Shown piece after piece: positions 37,925 to 48,847 of a stretch of 64,000 nucleotides of DNA. Position numbers and translations under genes: made by a program. Origin of the DNA: Terriglobia bacterium (lineage in GTDB: Bacteria; Acidobacteriota; Terriglobia; JAIQFV01); contig JAIQFY010000005.1 of NCBI GenBank assembly GCA_020072965.1, positions 186,001 through 250,000 on the forward strand, read 5' to 3'. Position 1 is the stretch's first letter. Each line of letters opens with the position of its first letter. Under the pieces are notes generated by a model that saw nothing but the letters and a program-made list of their open reading frames with translations, was not told where the DNA came from and did not search any database.

Positions 37925-40153
37925 TCATGGTTTCGGCCATTCGGCCCCCTTTTTGGCGGGCGGCGCTTTCACTCCGAGGTTATGTGCCAGGAAAGCCCAA
38001 ACATCGGCGGTCTGGGCGATCCGCTTGTCTGTGGGCATATAACCATGGCTCGTCTGAGTCTCCACCCGGATAATCACTGGTTTTGCGCAACCCTGGTCAC
38101 GTTGCAAGGCGGCTGTGAATTTATAGGAGTGGCTGGGCACTACGCGGTCGTCGTGATCGGCGGTAGTGATGATGGTGGGCGGATAGCAGGCGTCCTGTTT
38201 CAAGTTTTGCAGGGGTGAATACGCAAACAGCCATTTGAAGGCCTGGGGGTCATCGGGCGAGCCATACTCCGGCGCCCATAGGTCGCCTCCTGAAAACTTG
38301 TGGTAGCGCAGCATATCCAGCACTCCCGCCCCGGCATAAGCCGCTCCAAACAGATCGGGCCGCTGCGTGAGGGTGGCACCCACCAGCAGGCCGCCGTTAG
38401 AATAACCCTCGATGGCCAGCCGGGAAGGCGAAGTGTACTTTTCTTTAATCAGGAATTCGGCGGCGGAAATAAAATCATCAAACACATTCTGCTTATGACT
38501 GAGCATTCCCGCCTCATGCCATACTTCCCCATATTCACCCCCGCCCCGCAGGTTCGCCACCGCGTAAACCCCTCCCAGCTCCAGCCAGACGGGAAGCATG
38601 GGCGAGAAGCCCGGGGTGATGCTGATATCGAACCCGCCGTAACTGTAAAGGACGGTCGGGTTTTGACCGTCCTGCTTTAGGTCCTTCCGGGCAGTGATGA
38701 ACATGGGAATCCGGGTCCCGTCCTTGGATTGGTAAAAGACTTGCTGGGTCTCATAAGGTGAAGGATCGAAGGCGACCTCGGGTTTGGCAAACACGGCGCT
38801 CCGGCCCGCGTGCATATCGTAGAAGTAAATTGTGGTCGGGTAGAGGTAGGAAGTGAACCCGTAAAATATTTCGGGAGTGTCATTGCGGGCGCTCAGTCCC
38901 TCCACCGAGCCGATGCCCGGCAGGGGGAGCGTCCCCATCGGTGCGCCCCCGGTCGAGAAGATCTTGACCTCGCTCTTCGCATCCACAAGATACTGGACAA
39001 CCACCTGGCCGCCGGCCATCAGGGAACTTTGAATGACGCTCTCTCCTTCCGGGATCACGGGACGCCAGTGTTCAGGTGCGGGGTCGGTCAAGCCCGTCGC
39101 GACAATCTTTCGTTTGGGTGCGTGGAAGGTCGTTTGCAGAAAGAGGGTATCGCCGATGTTTCCGATGGGGGCGTATTCGGCATCATTCTGGGTGTAAAGC
39201 GGCTTCACGGGAGCGGCTACATTCGGATGGGCGGGATCCCCGAGATCGACGAAGAACAGTTCGTTGGTCGGGGCCGTCCCGTTGACCAGTGCGATCGCCA
39301 GGTAATGACCGTCTTCGGATACAGAGCCCTCAATGATCCAACCGGGCAAATCCGGCCGCGCATAGATAGGCCGGTCCTTCGTCTGGTCCGTCCCGACCTG
39401 GTGATAGTAGAGGGCCTGGTTCTTAACCTGGTCACTGATTGCCTGGCCGGCAGGGGGTGCCGGGTAACGCGAGTAGAAAAAACCCTTCCCATCTTTGGTC
39501 CAGGAGATTCCGGAAAATTTGACCCACTGGACCTGGTCGGACAAATCCTTGCCCGAGGCAATTTCCTTGACGTGGAAAACAATCCAGTCGGAGCCTCCCT
39601 GAGAAAGGCCGTACGCGAGGTAGCGCCCGTCAGGCGACGGCGAGTAGTCGGCCAGGGCCACGGAGCCATCGGGCGAAAGCTTGTTGGGATCGATGAGGAG
39701 TCGAGGCCGGGCGACGAGTGAATCTTGCAAATATACCACGGACTGATTTTGAAGGCCGGTGTTCTTGCTCAAAAACAGCTTGCCCCCCTCCCGTCGCGGG
39801 ACCCCCACCTTCTCATAATTCCACAGCTTGGTCAGGTGCTCACGAATCCAGGTCCTCGCCGGAATCCCGTCCAAATAGGAAGAAGTCAGCTTGTTTTCAG
39901 CATCGACCCAGCTTTTTACGGGGGGACTGTTGAGGTCTTCCATCCATCGATACGGGGCTGGCACCTTGACGCCAAAGAGGTCATCCACCACGTTATCGCG
40001 AGTGGCGGTCGGGTATGTGAGTTTCGAGCCTGCCGTCCCGGATTCTTTTTCTCTTTCCGCCATCGAGGGAGCTTTTCCGCCTGTGGTTAGCTGTCCCAAC
40101 ATCATTCCGCCCGGCAAGGCGAGACCCAGCAGGATCATTCCAACCAGTTTCAT
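37925..40153 (-). CDS. Prolyl oligopeptidase (S9A), exported
   Basis: The 742-residue serine peptidase has a signal peptide (about 1-20), an N-terminal beta-propeller (about 90-450) and an alpha/beta-hydrolase domain. The triad is Ser585 in EGYSNGGLL, Asp near 668 in TADHDDRVVP, and His703 in TSHGYMP. PTATRDNVVDDLFGVKVPAPYRWMED at the N-terminus is the family opening. It cuts short peptides after proline, presumably in the periplasm. AAAGGGG precedes the ATG and a strong promoter lies about 100 bases upstream. Confidence 0.94.
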   Translation of the reverse strand: MKLVGMILLGLALPGGMMLGQLTTGGKAPSMAEREKESGTAGSKLTYPTATRDNVVDDLFGVKVPAPYRWMEDLNSPPVKSWVDAENKLTSSYLDGIPARTWIREHLTKLWNYEKVGVPRREGGKLFLSKNTGLQNQSVVYLQDSLVARPRLLIDPNKLSPDGSVALADYSPSPDGRYLAYGLSQGGSDWIVFHVKEIASGKDLSDQVQWVKFSGISWTKDGKGFFYSRYPAPPAGQAISDQVKNQALYYHQVGTDQTKDRPIYARPDLPGWIIEGSVSEDGHYLAIALVNGTAPTNELFFVDLGDPAHPNVAAPVKPLYTQNDAEYAPIGNIGDTLFLQTTFHAPKRKIVATGLTDPAPEHWRPVIPEGESVIQSSLMAGGQVVVQYLVDAKSEVKIFSTGGAPMGTLPLPGIGSVEGLSARNDTPEIFYGFTSYLYPTTIYFYDMHAGRSAVFAKPEVAFDPSPYETQQVFYQSKDGTRIPMFITARKDLKQDGQNPTVLYSYGGFDISITPGFSPMLPVWLELGGVYAVANLRGGGEYGEVWHEAGMLSHKQNVFDDFISAAEFLIKEKYTSPSRLAIEGYSNGGLLVGATLTQRPDLFGAAYAGAGVLDMLRYHKFSGGDLWAPEYGSPDDPQAFKWLFAYSPLQNLKQDACYPPTIITTADHDDRVVPSHSYKFTAALQRDQGCAKPVIIRVETQTSHGYMPTDKRIAQTADVWAFLAHNLGVKAPPAKKGAEWPKP

Positions 40154-40254
40154 CGTTATCCCCTTTGATGTGAGCGGGCATTCAGGATGCCGCTGACTTG
40201 AGCCAGGTCAACACAGGCTGCGTAGATTTCTGTGTGATTCAGATTTTCACAGGA

Positions 40255-40282
40255 ACTATAAACCGCATTGAAAAAAAGTCAA
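40255..40282 (-). promoter_or_regulatory. Promoter of the prolyl oligopeptidase gene
   Basis: On the minus strand TTGACT (40282-40277), 16 bases, TATAGT (40260-40255), followed by TC. The layout and much of the sequence (TTGACTTTTT...GTTTATAGTTC) match the promoter at 43513-43540. Confidence 0.65.
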
Positions 40283-40415
40283 GACGACAGAGCGGCTCCG
40301 GCAATTGAGCATAAGAGTATCTGCTTCGCGGGGTCAGTATTTTAATAACGCTCGATAGAGACCCCTCAAAGCGGAACTGGAAGTTCCGCACTCCAAAATT
40401 CTTTGAAGTGCCTCT

Positions 40416-43373
40416 CTATTGAAGTTTAGCGTATTCGGTTTGGGCTTCTTTTAAGAGTGGAATATCCGGATCTGCATCCTTCCAAAGGGCGAGAAAATCC
40501 TGATAGGCGATCCGGCTTTTGGATTTATCACCTTGCGCAGCATAAGCACGGGCCAAGCCAAGATGTGCCAGGGACTGGATGGTATCCGTGGGATTGAGGT
40601 TGCGAAAAGCTAGAATCTGCTCGTACTCCAGGACCGCCTCCTTGGAGCGGCCGGACAATCGATACGCCTCGGCCCGGATGTATCGAGATCCCGAATTAAC
40701 GCGATCGTAAGGCGCGGCCGCACTCATCAACTGAAGGGCTTTACCGTATTCGGCGCGGTTCATCTCCAGAATCGCCTGAACGGCTGGGACTGAGACGTAC
40801 TGTACTATAGTATCCTCAGGGCGGCGCTTGGCCACCTCTGCAGCCAACTCCCGGGCCTTGTTGTCGGCGCCCGCCAGGGCCAGGGCCACAGCCGCATTCA
40901 TCGTCACATCAGGACTCTGGGAGATCGCCAGGGCCTTAGCGGCCCCCTCTGCCGCCCGCGGACGGTTCAGAAACGCCGCTTCCAGGAGGGCCTCCTGGGC
41001 AAACGTGCCTGCTTCTCCTTCCTTCAGGTTCAATCGATGGAGGGTTTCCCTAATCCGAGTCGAAATTTCACGGGCGCGGTGTATTTGACCGTGGGAAGCC
41101 GCCATGCCCATCTCGGTGGAGAGGATCGTGAGGTCTCCAACGGGGGTCCCCTTCAGGGCGGCGAATTCCCGATCCAGGGCGGCCTTATCCCCTTGGACCA
41201 AGGCGATCATCGCGAGGTTCGCGTGGATCTGATTGCCGCCGATTTTCCGTTGAAGGGCGCTTTCCAGCACCGCCTTGGCTTCATCAAGGCGGTTCAGAAC
41301 ACAGTACGCCTCGGCAACCACGCCATAACCGAAAACGGAGTCCGGGGCCAGACGGATGGCCTCTTTCGCGTTTTCCAGCCCCTTTTCAAATTGTCCCAAA
41401 GCGAGGTATTGAATGGCGAGGTTATTGTAAGGGATGGAGTCCCGCGGATAGGTCTGCTTGAAGACTTCGTAGGTGGCGATTCCTTTCTCGATCTGGTGCC
41501 GGTCGGAATAATAATGGGCGGTGATATACAGCATTTCACGCTCACTGGCGCGGTCTTTGCGATCGAAAGCCTTTTGCTCGTACTCCTCGGACAACTCGCT
41601 CAGGCCGATGTTGTGATAGGCCGTGCCGAGGCGGGCGTAAGCAAGAGCAAAATTCGGGTCCAGTTCGATGGCGTGCTGGTAGAAGGGGATTGAAGCCAAC
41701 TCCTCGAATTGATTCCGTTTCGCATCTCCCAGGGTGAACGCCTTGAGGGCCTCCAGTGACGACGTCGTCGCTTCCTGCAAGGGTTTATCAAATCGCTGAA
41801 TGGAACTTAACGACTCGCCCAGTTTCTCACGGACCCCGGTGCTGGCCTTGTCGAGTGCGTTGAGCACCTTCTCCTTGCTGGTGGCCTGCATTTCTTCTTT
41901 GGCCAGGGAGTCGCCCGTGATGGCATCGGTCGCCTCGAGGCTAATGACGAATTGACTGCCCAGGTTGGCGACAGAGCCGGTCAGAATCACTTTGATGCCA
42001 TTGCGCTGGCAGATTTCCCGCCCAACATCGTTCGTCACCCGGTCATCCGGCGAGCGGCCCATGAACTTCAGAGTCTGTCTCACTTTCTCTTCCGGAAAAA
42101 CATTCAGGAATGGGGATTGCTCCAGATCCACGGCCAGGGCCTTCTTCAAGGTTCCGTCGAACATCGAGTCGCCCGTGGTGTTCACGAAATCCGTGAGCAA
42201 GATGAAATCCTTCTCAGTCAGAGCACGCGCACGATGACCATAGAAGGAGGCAATCGCAACGACGATGATCACGGCGGCGGCCACGATGGGGCCGTATTGC
42301 CACAACCTCCTGCCTTTGCGGGCTGCTGTCTGTACTACTGAATCCGGACTACTGACGCTGCTCCCGGCTGCCGGTCGGAGCTTCTCAGAGCCCGGGGTTG
42401 AAATGCCGGGCACCACGGCCCGCCCGTTGGAACTCACCCCGCGTTCCGCGGGCAGAACCCCGCTGGATACTGCGGAGCGACCGGAGTCGGTATCCCGCTT
42501 CAATCGTTTGAGATCAGCGCGCATATCGGAGGCGTTCTGGTAGCGGAGCTCCCGGTCCTTCTCGAGGGCTTTGTTGACAATTTCCTCCAGCTTTGACGGC
42601 AGTTCGGGGTTCAACCGGATGGGCGTGACGGGTGTGCGGTTCAGAATTGCATCAAAGATAATCGCGGAAGTCTCGCCGCGAAACGGCTGGAATCCGGTCG
42701 CCATCTCGTAAAGGACGGTTCCGAATGAAAACAGATCTGTGCGGGCGTCCAACTCCTGCCCCCGGGCCTGTTCAGGAGACATGTAAGCTATAGTGCCGAC
42801 AGTACTGCCCGGGCTGGTGAGATGGGCCTCCGTCGGGGCGACCACTACGGTGGGTTGCTGGGCGCCGTTCGAAGTTCTCTGGTGTGGCTGGCCGGCGATC
42901 TTGGCCAGGCCGAAATCCAGGACCTTGGCCTGACCCCGGGAGGTGACAAAGATGTTGGCAGGCTTAATGTCGCGATGGACAATTCCCTGGGTATGGGCGG
43001 CATCCAGGGCGTCGGCGACCTGAATAGCTAATTCCAGCAATCGTTCCAGCGGGACGGGCTTGCCCTCGATGAGATGATTGAGACTCCGCCCATCGAGATA
43101 TTCCATGGCAATAAAACGGCGGACTTCCTCCCCCATGGTTCCTTCACCGATGTCATAGAGGGTGCAAATATTAGGGTGGCTCAAGGCTGAAGCCGCACGA
43201 GCCTCACGTTGGAATCGTTCGAGTGCCTGCGGATCAGCAGAGAATTCATCGGGAAGAAACTTGAGCGCGACGAAACGGCCGAGGCGGAGGTCTTCAGCCT
43301 TGTACACCACGCCCATTCCGCCGCCGCCCAGCTTTTCGAGGATCCGGTAATGTGAAATTGTTTCGCCGATCAT
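40416..43373 (-). CDS. Membrane Ser/Thr protein kinase with TPR domain
   Basis: The 985-residue protein begins with a PknB-type kinase (about 9-275): glycine loop [17 protein letters not shown] lysine Lys38 (VALKFLP), catalytic [11 protein letters not shown] (133-135 HRD), DFG at 153-155, and APE-like [12 protein letters not shown] Pro/Ser linker leads to one membrane helix near residue 365 ([15 protein letters not shown]). Outside are a region related to adenylate-cyclase-associated TolB-like sensors (about 390-520) and a run of TPR units to the end. All catalytic residues are present. It probably senses an extracytoplasmic signal; its targets are unknown. Confidence 0.93.
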   Translation of the reverse strand: MIGETISHYRILEKLGGGGMGVVYKAEDLRLGRFVALKFLPDEFSADPQALERFQREARAASALSHPNICTLYDIGEGTMGEEVRRFIAMEYLDGRSLNHLIEGKPVPLERLLELAIQVADALDAAHTQGIVHRDIKPANIFVTSRGQAKVLDFGLAKIAGQPHQRTSNGAQQPTVVVAPTEAHLTSPGSTVGTIAYMSPEQARGQELDARTDLFSFGTVLYEMATGFQPFRGETSAIIFDAILNRTPVTPIRLNPELPSKLEEIVNKALEKDRELRYQNASDMRADLKRLKRDTDSGRSAVSSGVLPAERGVSSNGRAVVPGISTPGSEKLRPAAGSSVSSPDSVVQTAARKGRRLWQYGPIVAAAVIIVVAIASFYGHRARALTEKDFILLTDFVNTTGDSMFDGTLKKALAVDLEQSPFLNVFPEEKVRQTLKFMGRSPDDRVTNDVGREICQRNGIKVILTGSVANLGSQFVISLEATDAITGDSLAKEEMQATSKEKVLNALDKASTGVREKLGESLSSIQRFDKPLQEATTSSLEALKAFTLGDAKRNQFEELASIPFYQHAIELDPNFALAYARLGTAYHNIGLSELSEEYEQKAFDRKDRASEREMLYITAHYYSDRHQIEKGIATYEVFKQTYPRDSIPYNNLAIQYLALGQFEKGLENAKEAIRLAPDSVFGYGVVAEAYCVLNRLDEAKAVLESALQRKIGGNQIHANLAMIALVQGDKAALDREFAALKGTPVGDLTILSTEMGMAASHGQIHRAREISTRIRETLHRLNLKEGEAGTFAQEALLEAAFLNRPRAAEGAAKALAISQSPDVTMNAAVALALAGADNKARELAAEVAKRRPEDTIVQYVSVPAVQAILEMNRAEYGKALQLMSAAAPYDRVNSGSRYIRAEAYRLSGRSKEAVLEYEQILAFRNLNPTDTIQSLAHLGLARAYAAQGDKSKSRIAYQDFLALWKDADPDIPLLKEAQTEYAKLQ

Positions 43374-43512
43374 GGTTTTTGAACTCCATCCACCCGAGAG
43401 AAGATTTCAGCCATCCTGGTGCAATCAAAATGAACCGGCATGCTTCACCTGGTTCGCATGACGCCCAATGACGGACATGGGATGAATGGCGCGTGCTGAA
43501 TAATTCAACTGA

Positions 43513-43540
43513 ACTATAAACGCTGCCCCGAAAAAGTCAA
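43513..43540 (-). promoter_or_regulatory. Promoter of the Ser/Thr kinase gene
   Basis: On the minus strand TTGACT (43540-43535), 16 bases, TATAGT (43518-43513), followed by TC. It shares spacing and flanking bases with the prolyl oligopeptidase promoter. The leader would be about 130 bases. Confidence 0.65.
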
Positions 43541-43970
43541 GGCAGCTTGTCGATCACGGGTTGAGGCGTCGGAATCGTCGATAGGCCAAGCGGGTCGCCC
43601 CGATCCTACCGACGTTCTTGGAATAGACTGAGAGATGGAAGCGGAAGGTTGTCGACAGGTGCACGATTGATAGCCCCCGCTGAGTAAAGTGTTCACCGGG
43701 GCTACCCGGGCTGGATCACCGGTTCATTCGCTTTCTTCCGCCGCTCTTTTTCACTTTCCTCAATGGTGTTGGTTCAGCAGGAACGAGTCGGTCTGATTCC
43801 GCCCAGTTTTGGTTGAAGTCTGCCTTTGCTTGGAGTAGGCTCAGATTTTCTCATGAGGTATCATCAGAAGTGCGGGGTATATCCTCCGCGCAGGAACTCT
43901 ATGCCCCGGGAATGCTTGCAATCCGGGCTGGCGTCTCGCCATCGAGATTCAGGGAGAGTGGGGAAGAGTT
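43541..43970. other. Intergenic region between divergent kinase and Mo-enzyme genes
   Basis: No gene, repeat or clear plus-strand promoter was recognised. Confidence 0.4.
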
Positions 43971-45548
43971 GTGGACCTGTTGAGACTCAATCTTGAGGGA
44001 AGAAAACCATCACTCCCTTCGCAGGCGGAGATTCGATGGCAGGTGGGGCTGCTGAGTTCAGTCCTGGCCCTGGCTTTCAACCTTCTTGCCCGCTTTGCCT
44101 TCGGAGCGCCCTCGGTCCCGGAGCTAATGACCGAGCGTCTCTTTGCTGTCGTGCCCATCAGTCTCGTCGAGTTTGCGGTGAGCCTGCTGGGGATCTTTGC
44201 AAAGCATTTTGCCTTCATTGGGTGTGCGGCGATTTATGTGGCGCTACTGACAGTTGCGGCCACAGCGTTTCTTCATCGATCAAAGAAGCAGGGCCCGGTC
44301 TCCATCGCCTTGTTCACCCTCTTCATCTGGTTCTTCACATTGGTTTGCGTGGTGCCCTCGCTCGGTTTTGGATTCTTTGGCAGGAATTTGCCCATGGGTG
44401 TGGTCACGGTTTCGTTGTGGTTGTTTTTCGTCTACTCACTTTATGGTTTTTTCATAGGGTTCTTTGGTGGGCTTTTCGTGGAGCAGACTGGAAAGAGCGT
44501 CTGGCTCAGTCGGGTGAGCGAGCGATGGCTATCGCGGCGGCAGATGATGGCAGGTTTGGGATATACGCTTGTCGCCGCGGGTGTCTATGATATTGTCGCC
44601 CGGCCCTTGTGGCAGTGGTTGCGGCAAAGTGCGGCCGGGCTGATCACCGGTGGGAGTGGGATTTTCCCCAGCATCGACGGGCTAGCGCGTGAAGTTTCGC
44701 CCACCGCCGATTTCTACCAGGTTTCAAAGAACGCCTTCGATCCCCATGTCGAAGTTCATTCATGGAAACTCGATGTCGGCGGGCTGGTCGAGAACCCGCT
44801 GTCCATGACCTATTCCGACATAAAGGCCCTCCCCGCGATTGAGCAGTATGCAACCCTCGAATGCATCAGCAATACGGTGGGAGGCCCCCTGATCGATAAC
44901 GCCCTGTGGCGTGGGGTGAAACTCAAGGACGTCCTCGAACGCGCCCATCTCAAACCAGGGGTCCTCAAGATTGTCCTTCATGCGAGCGACCATTATTCGG
45001 ATTCTATCCCACTGGGCCGGGCCCTCGAGGAGGGGACTCTACTTGCTTACGCCATGAACGGGGAGGCGCTCAATGCGATCCATGGGTATCCGCTTCGACT
45101 CATCGTCCCCGGCATCTATGGCATGAAGAATGTCAAATGGATCACGAAGATCGAGGCAGTCGATTACGACTTCAAAGGGTACTGGCAGGCCCGCGGCTGG
45201 GATGACAAGGCGGAATACAAAACCATGTCGCGCATTGATGTCCCGCGAAAATCATTTCAGGGCAAAACGACTATTGCCGGAATCGCCTTTGCCGGCGATC
45301 GCGGGGTCAGGACGGTCGAGACTTCCAAGGATGGTGGAGAAACCTGGGAACAGGCCGAGATCAAGCCGGCGGTTTCTCCGTATTCATGGGTGCTGTGGCA
45401 TCAAGAGTGGACTCCGGCCCACCCGGGTAATCATGCGCTGGTGGTGCGGGCGACCGACGGAGCCGGGCATTTGCAGATCGCAGAGGAGGCGCCCCCCATC
45501 CCGGACGGGGCCTCAGGATTCCATCATCGAAAGGTCAAGTCGGGATAA
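43971..45548 (+). CDS. Membrane-fused sulfite-oxidase-fold molybdopterin protein
   Basis: The 525-residue protein (GTG start, GGGGAAG 4 bases upstream) joins two parts. Residues 1-175 contain four to five membrane helices with no family I recognise. Residues about 235-525 are a sulfite-oxidase/YedY-type molybdopterin domain with the Mo-ligand Cys298 in ATLECISNTVGG, AYAMNGEALNAIHGYPLRLIVPGIYGMKNVKW, and a C-terminal dimerisation-like domain (SKDGGETWEQAEIKP). Between them is WLSRRQMMAGLGYTLVAAG (RR189-190), a twin-arginine-like motif before another hydrophobic stretch. It likely works as a quinone-linked oxidoreductase at the outer face of the membrane. Confidence 0.85.
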   Translation: MDLLRLNLEGRKPSLPSQAEIRWQVGLLSSVLALAFNLLARFAFGAPSVPELMTERLFAVVPISLVEFAVSLLGIFAKHFAFIGCAAIYVALLTVAATAFLHRSKKQGPVSIALFTLFIWFFTLVCVVPSLGFGFFGRNLPMGVVTVSLWLFFVYSLYGFFIGFFGGLFVEQTGKSVWLSRVSERWLSRRQMMAGLGYTLVAAGVYDIVARPLWQWLRQSAAGLITGGSGIFPSIDGLAREVSPTADFYQVSKNAFDPHVEVHSWKLDVGGLVENPLSMTYSDIKALPAIEQYATLECISNTVGGPLIDNALWRGVKLKDVLERAHLKPGVLKIVLHASDHYSDSIPLGRALEEGTLLAYAMNGEALNAIHGYPLRLIVPGIYGMKNVKWITKIEAVDYDFKGYWQARGWDDKAEYKTMSRIDVPRKSFQGKTTIAGIAFAGDRGVRTVETSKDGGETWEQAEIKPAVSPYSWVLWHQEWTPAHPGNHALVVRATDGAGHLQIAEEAPPIPDGASGFHHRKVKSG

Positions 45549-45689
45549 TTCACGGAGCCTCCACATTTTGATTCCAGCGATAGGACTTGCCGCGTCCTTA
45601 AAGGCCGGTCAAACAATCAGCCCCGTGGATCGTCAGGATGACAACGAAAAAAGTGCTTTTTGCATCCATTTGACTATCAAGTCATAGCA

Positions 45690-48359
45690 ATGGGCGGGGA
45701 CGTGCCATTTGTCATCCCTGATGGAATTTTCAAAAGGGACGGTAACACCGTGTATTCAGTCAGAGTCGATCCCAGGGGAATTCTAGGGCATTGTCCGACC
45801 GAGCTGTCCCGTCACGGCGTCGGGATTCAGCGTTTGTCAATTCGGGTTGCTTTTCTGGTTCTCTGTTCCTGGATTTCACTCTCGAGGGCTTTTGCTGGGC
45901 CGCAGTCCGCGCCGGGGCAAGAGTCTCAAGCCCCCCTCTCTGTCCCTGTCCAAGCACCCTCAACTCCCACCCAGCCAGCGAGACAGAAACTCGTGGTTAC
46001 CGTGATCGACGAAAATGGAGTTCCAGTTTTCTCCGCTCAATTGACGCTCACTTCAAAGGAGGACCAGAGGATTGTCAAAGCCAGAACGGATCACGCCGGT
46101 CGGTTCGAGTTTGAAAATCTGACTTCCGGTCTTTACCAACTCCGCGTCGAGAAGGAAGGATTCTTTGTGGTCACTTCCGATGAACCCCGTGTGGGTGAAA
46201 CCCAGACCGTAGAGATTACTCTCAACCACCTTCAGGAATTGCACGAGGTCATGAATGTGGACTATTCCCCTCCGGCCATCGATCCCGAGAAGACTACAAG
46301 TAGCGAGGGCCTGACGGGTCAGGACATCGTTAATCTGCCTTATCCGACGACTCGAGACATCCGCCAGGCACTGCCGTTGATCCCGGGAGTGCTGCCGGAT
46401 CCCACCGGGCAGATTCACGTGAATGGGGCCGCCACGTATCAGATCTTCGATTTGCTCGATGGATTTAATATCACCCATCCCGTCACCGGCCTGCTGGATC
46501 TGCGCGTCAGCGCAGATGCGGTTCGATCCGTTAACATCCAGGATAGCCGCATCCCGGTCGAGTACGGGAAAGGCTCGGGAGCGGTCCTCAACATGATCAC
46601 GGGAATGGGAGATGATCGCTTCCGCTTTTCTGCCACGAACTTCATCCCCTCCATTCAAAATCGCAAGGGATTGAATTTCAACGAGTGGACTCCACGAGCG
46701 ACTTTTTCGGGCCCGCTGAAAAAAGGGAAGGCCTGGTTTTATGACGCGGTCGATGGCGAGTACGGTTTGAACATCATCGAGGAATTGCCGGACGGGGCGG
46801 ACCGGACTCATGACTGGCGATGGAGCAATCTCGCCAAGGCTCAAGTCAATCTCAGCCCAGCGAATATTCTCACGGCGAGTGTTCTCATCAATCAATTTCA
46901 CGCTCCGAATTTCGGCTTTTCCGTTTCCAACCCGCTCCCCTCGACCATCGACCAAAGGCAATCTGCCTTCCTGGCGACGATCAAAGACCAGGCCTACTTC
47001 CGGAATGGCCTGTTGCTGCAGCTGGGGATGGCTGTAAATCAGTTCCGGACCGATGATGCCCCGCAACCCGGCGACTTGCCTTTCTTGCTCCACCCCGAGG
47101 GGACCAGCGGAAACTTTTTCCAAACGGACCACGGGAAGGCACGGCGCTTTGAATGGACTGTCAATGCGACCATGCCTCCGGCGCAATGGCACGGCCGGCA
47201 CGAGTTCAAAGTGGGGGCGGAAATCGATCAGGTGACCTACCAGCAGGCGTTGCAACGCGAACCGATCTCCATCGTCCGGGAGGATGGAACCCTCGCGCGC
47301 TTGATTACTTTCGTAGGGAATCCAAGCTTCAGAAGAACCAATTCTGAGTGGACCGGTTATGCCCAGGATCGATGGTCTTTGTCGGACCGACTCTTGCTCG
47401 AAGTCGGAACTCGTCTAGACTGGGATCAGATCATTCGGGATATCCTGATTTCTCCCCGGATCGCATCGACATATCTCTTAACCCAGGATGGCCTGACAAA
47501 AGTGTCTGTGGGAATCGGTCTCTACTACGATGCCACGAATCTGGATTTTGTCACTCGTCCCCTGGGGGGACAACGAATCGATCAGACGTTTGCGGTCGAT
47601 GGAGTGACACCCCTCGGCCCGCCTGTCGTGACTGCGTTTCACGTCAATGAGCAGACCCTGAAAGCGCCCCGATTCCTGAATTGGAGCATCGGGCTGGAGC
47701 GAACCCTTCCTCATTCCGTTTATCTCGGCTTGAATTTCATTGAGAGGCGAGGAACCCATGGCTTCGCATTCGTAAACACGGATACGAGCGGGACCGGCGG
47801 GGCGAGCGGTCAGTTTCTATTGACGAACGAGGGGCAGGATCATTTTGATGCATTCCAGATCAATCTCAAGCATACGTTCAAAGGGAGTTATCCATTCCTC
47901 GCCTCGTATACCCGGTCCGCAGCTCGTTCCAATGCCGTGGTTGACTTCAATCTCGGCAACCCTGTTTTCTCGCAGCAGGCGGGAGGGCCGCTTCCCTGGG
48001 ACTCTCCGAACCGATTTCTCTCCTGGGGCGGGTATCCACTGATCAAAGGGATCGATCTGTTCTACTCTTTTGACTGGCGCACGGGATTTCCATTCAGTGT
48101 GATCGACCAGAATCAAATCCTTGTTGGTGCCCCGAACTCTCACCGTCTTCCCGATTTCTTTTCCCTGAACATACATCTGGAACGTAGGTTTCATCTAGTA
48201 GGCTATCAGTTGGCTCTGCGCGCCGGCTTCAACAACATCACCAATCATCAGAATGCAGCAGGAATCAACAACAACATCGACTCCCCGGGGTTTTCAAGCT
48301 TGAACGGGGTGCAGGGCCGTGTGTTCACGGCCCGAATCCGGTTCTTGGGGAAAAAGTAG
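45690..48359 (+). CDS. TonB-receptor-like outer-membrane protein with carboxypeptidase-regulatory domain
   Basis: The protein of about 889 residues has a hydrophobic signal segment (IRVAFLVLCSWISLSRAFA) some 50 residues after the chosen ATG, a Pro/Gln linker, a carboxypeptidase-regulatory-like domain (LVVTVIDENGVPVFSAQLTL, GRFEFENLTSGLYQLRVEKEG), a plug-like region (GQIHVNGAATYQIFDLLDGFNI, EYGKGSGAVLNMITG) and a barrel ending FTARIRFLGKK. The start is uncertain: TTG 45660 and GTG 45750 are alternatives, and none has a good ribosome binding site. Shorter than the receptor at 29553 and not closely similar to it. The cargo is unknown. Confidence 0.82.
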   Translation: MGGDVPFVIPDGIFKRDGNTVYSVRVDPRGILGHCPTELSRHGVGIQRLSIRVAFLVLCSWISLSRAFAGPQSAPGQESQAPLSVPVQAPSTPTQPARQKLVVTVIDENGVPVFSAQLTLTSKEDQRIVKARTDHAGRFEFENLTSGLYQLRVEKEGFFVVTSDEPRVGETQTVEITLNHLQELHEVMNVDYSPPAIDPEKTTSSEGLTGQDIVNLPYPTTRDIRQALPLIPGVLPDPTGQIHVNGAATYQIFDLLDGFNITHPVTGLLDLRVSADAVRSVNIQDSRIPVEYGKGSGAVLNMITGMGDDRFRFSATNFIPSIQNRKGLNFNEWTPRATFSGPLKKGKAWFYDAVDGEYGLNIIEELPDGADRTHDWRWSNLAKAQVNLSPANILTASVLINQFHAPNFGFSVSNPLPSTIDQRQSAFLATIKDQAYFRNGLLLQLGMAVNQFRTDDAPQPGDLPFLLHPEGTSGNFFQTDHGKARRFEWTVNATMPPAQWHGRHEFKVGAEIDQVTYQQALQREPISIVREDGTLARLITFVGNPSFRRTNSEWTGYAQDRWSLSDRLLLEVGTRLDWDQIIRDILISPRIASTYLLTQDGLTKVSVGIGLYYDATNLDFVTRPLGGQRIDQTFAVDGVTPLGPPVVTAFHVNEQTLKAPRFLNWSIGLERTLPHSVYLGLNFIERRGTHGFAFVNTDTSGTGGASGQFLLTNEGQDHFDAFQINLKHTFKGSYPFLASYTRSAARSNAVVDFNLGNPVFSQQAGGPLPWDSPNRFLSWGGYPLIKGIDLFYSFDWRTGFPFSVIDQNQILVGAPNSHRLPDFFSLNIHLERRFHLVGYQLALRAGFNNITNHQNAAGINNNIDSPGFSSLNGVQGRVFTARIRFLGKK

Positions 48360-48847
48360 CTGCCTCTAACGAGTGAGAAACCACAGAGGCGCCGAGACCG
48401 GGAAGAAGGGACCGGGCAGCGCGGCCATCCCGCTCTTTGGGATGTGTGCGTAGTTCTCAGGGGACAGGTTCACATAATTACATCAGGGCGGATTAATCCT
48501 TCATCGCACACCTCGCAGAGAACGCGATGTGTGCGCCACCCTGCCACGCGGCCGCCGCAATGCTTTAAGGCGTCGTATACGACCTTCGAGTGAGTCACGG
48601 ATACAGCCATCGCAATTCCTTCAGGAGATACGGATTTCCGGATTAAGATCGACCGGAAGCATACCACGGGAGGTGACTTCTCAAGTCTCAAAGACATCGA
48701 AACTCGCACGCCTCTCAGTCTCGAGAGCAGGGGATTGGTCCGCCGTATTAGGAAGCCTCTTTATGGAACGGGATTCCTCTAAAATGTTTCGTTCAAAAAG
48801 AGTGCATCCGGAGGTTGTGTGCATCAGAACAGGGATTGCGTAACCTC
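48360..48847. other. Intergenic region with no supported gene
   Basis: Small frames exist on both strands (for instance 48470-48709 minus) but none resembles a family. The tag GGGGACAGGTTCACAT near 48459 is of the kind that often borders mobile-element remnants; no partner tag was found. Confidence 0.4.

Noticed and set aside
46053-47255. 400-codon minus-strand frame
   Set aside because: Antisense to the second TonB-like receptor; no family resemblance.
48470-48709. 79-codon minus-strand frame next to a GGGGACAGGTTCACAT tag
   Set aside because: Considered as a transposase remnant, but the translation (MAVSVTHSKVVYDALKHCGG...) matches nothing I know and no second tag was found.
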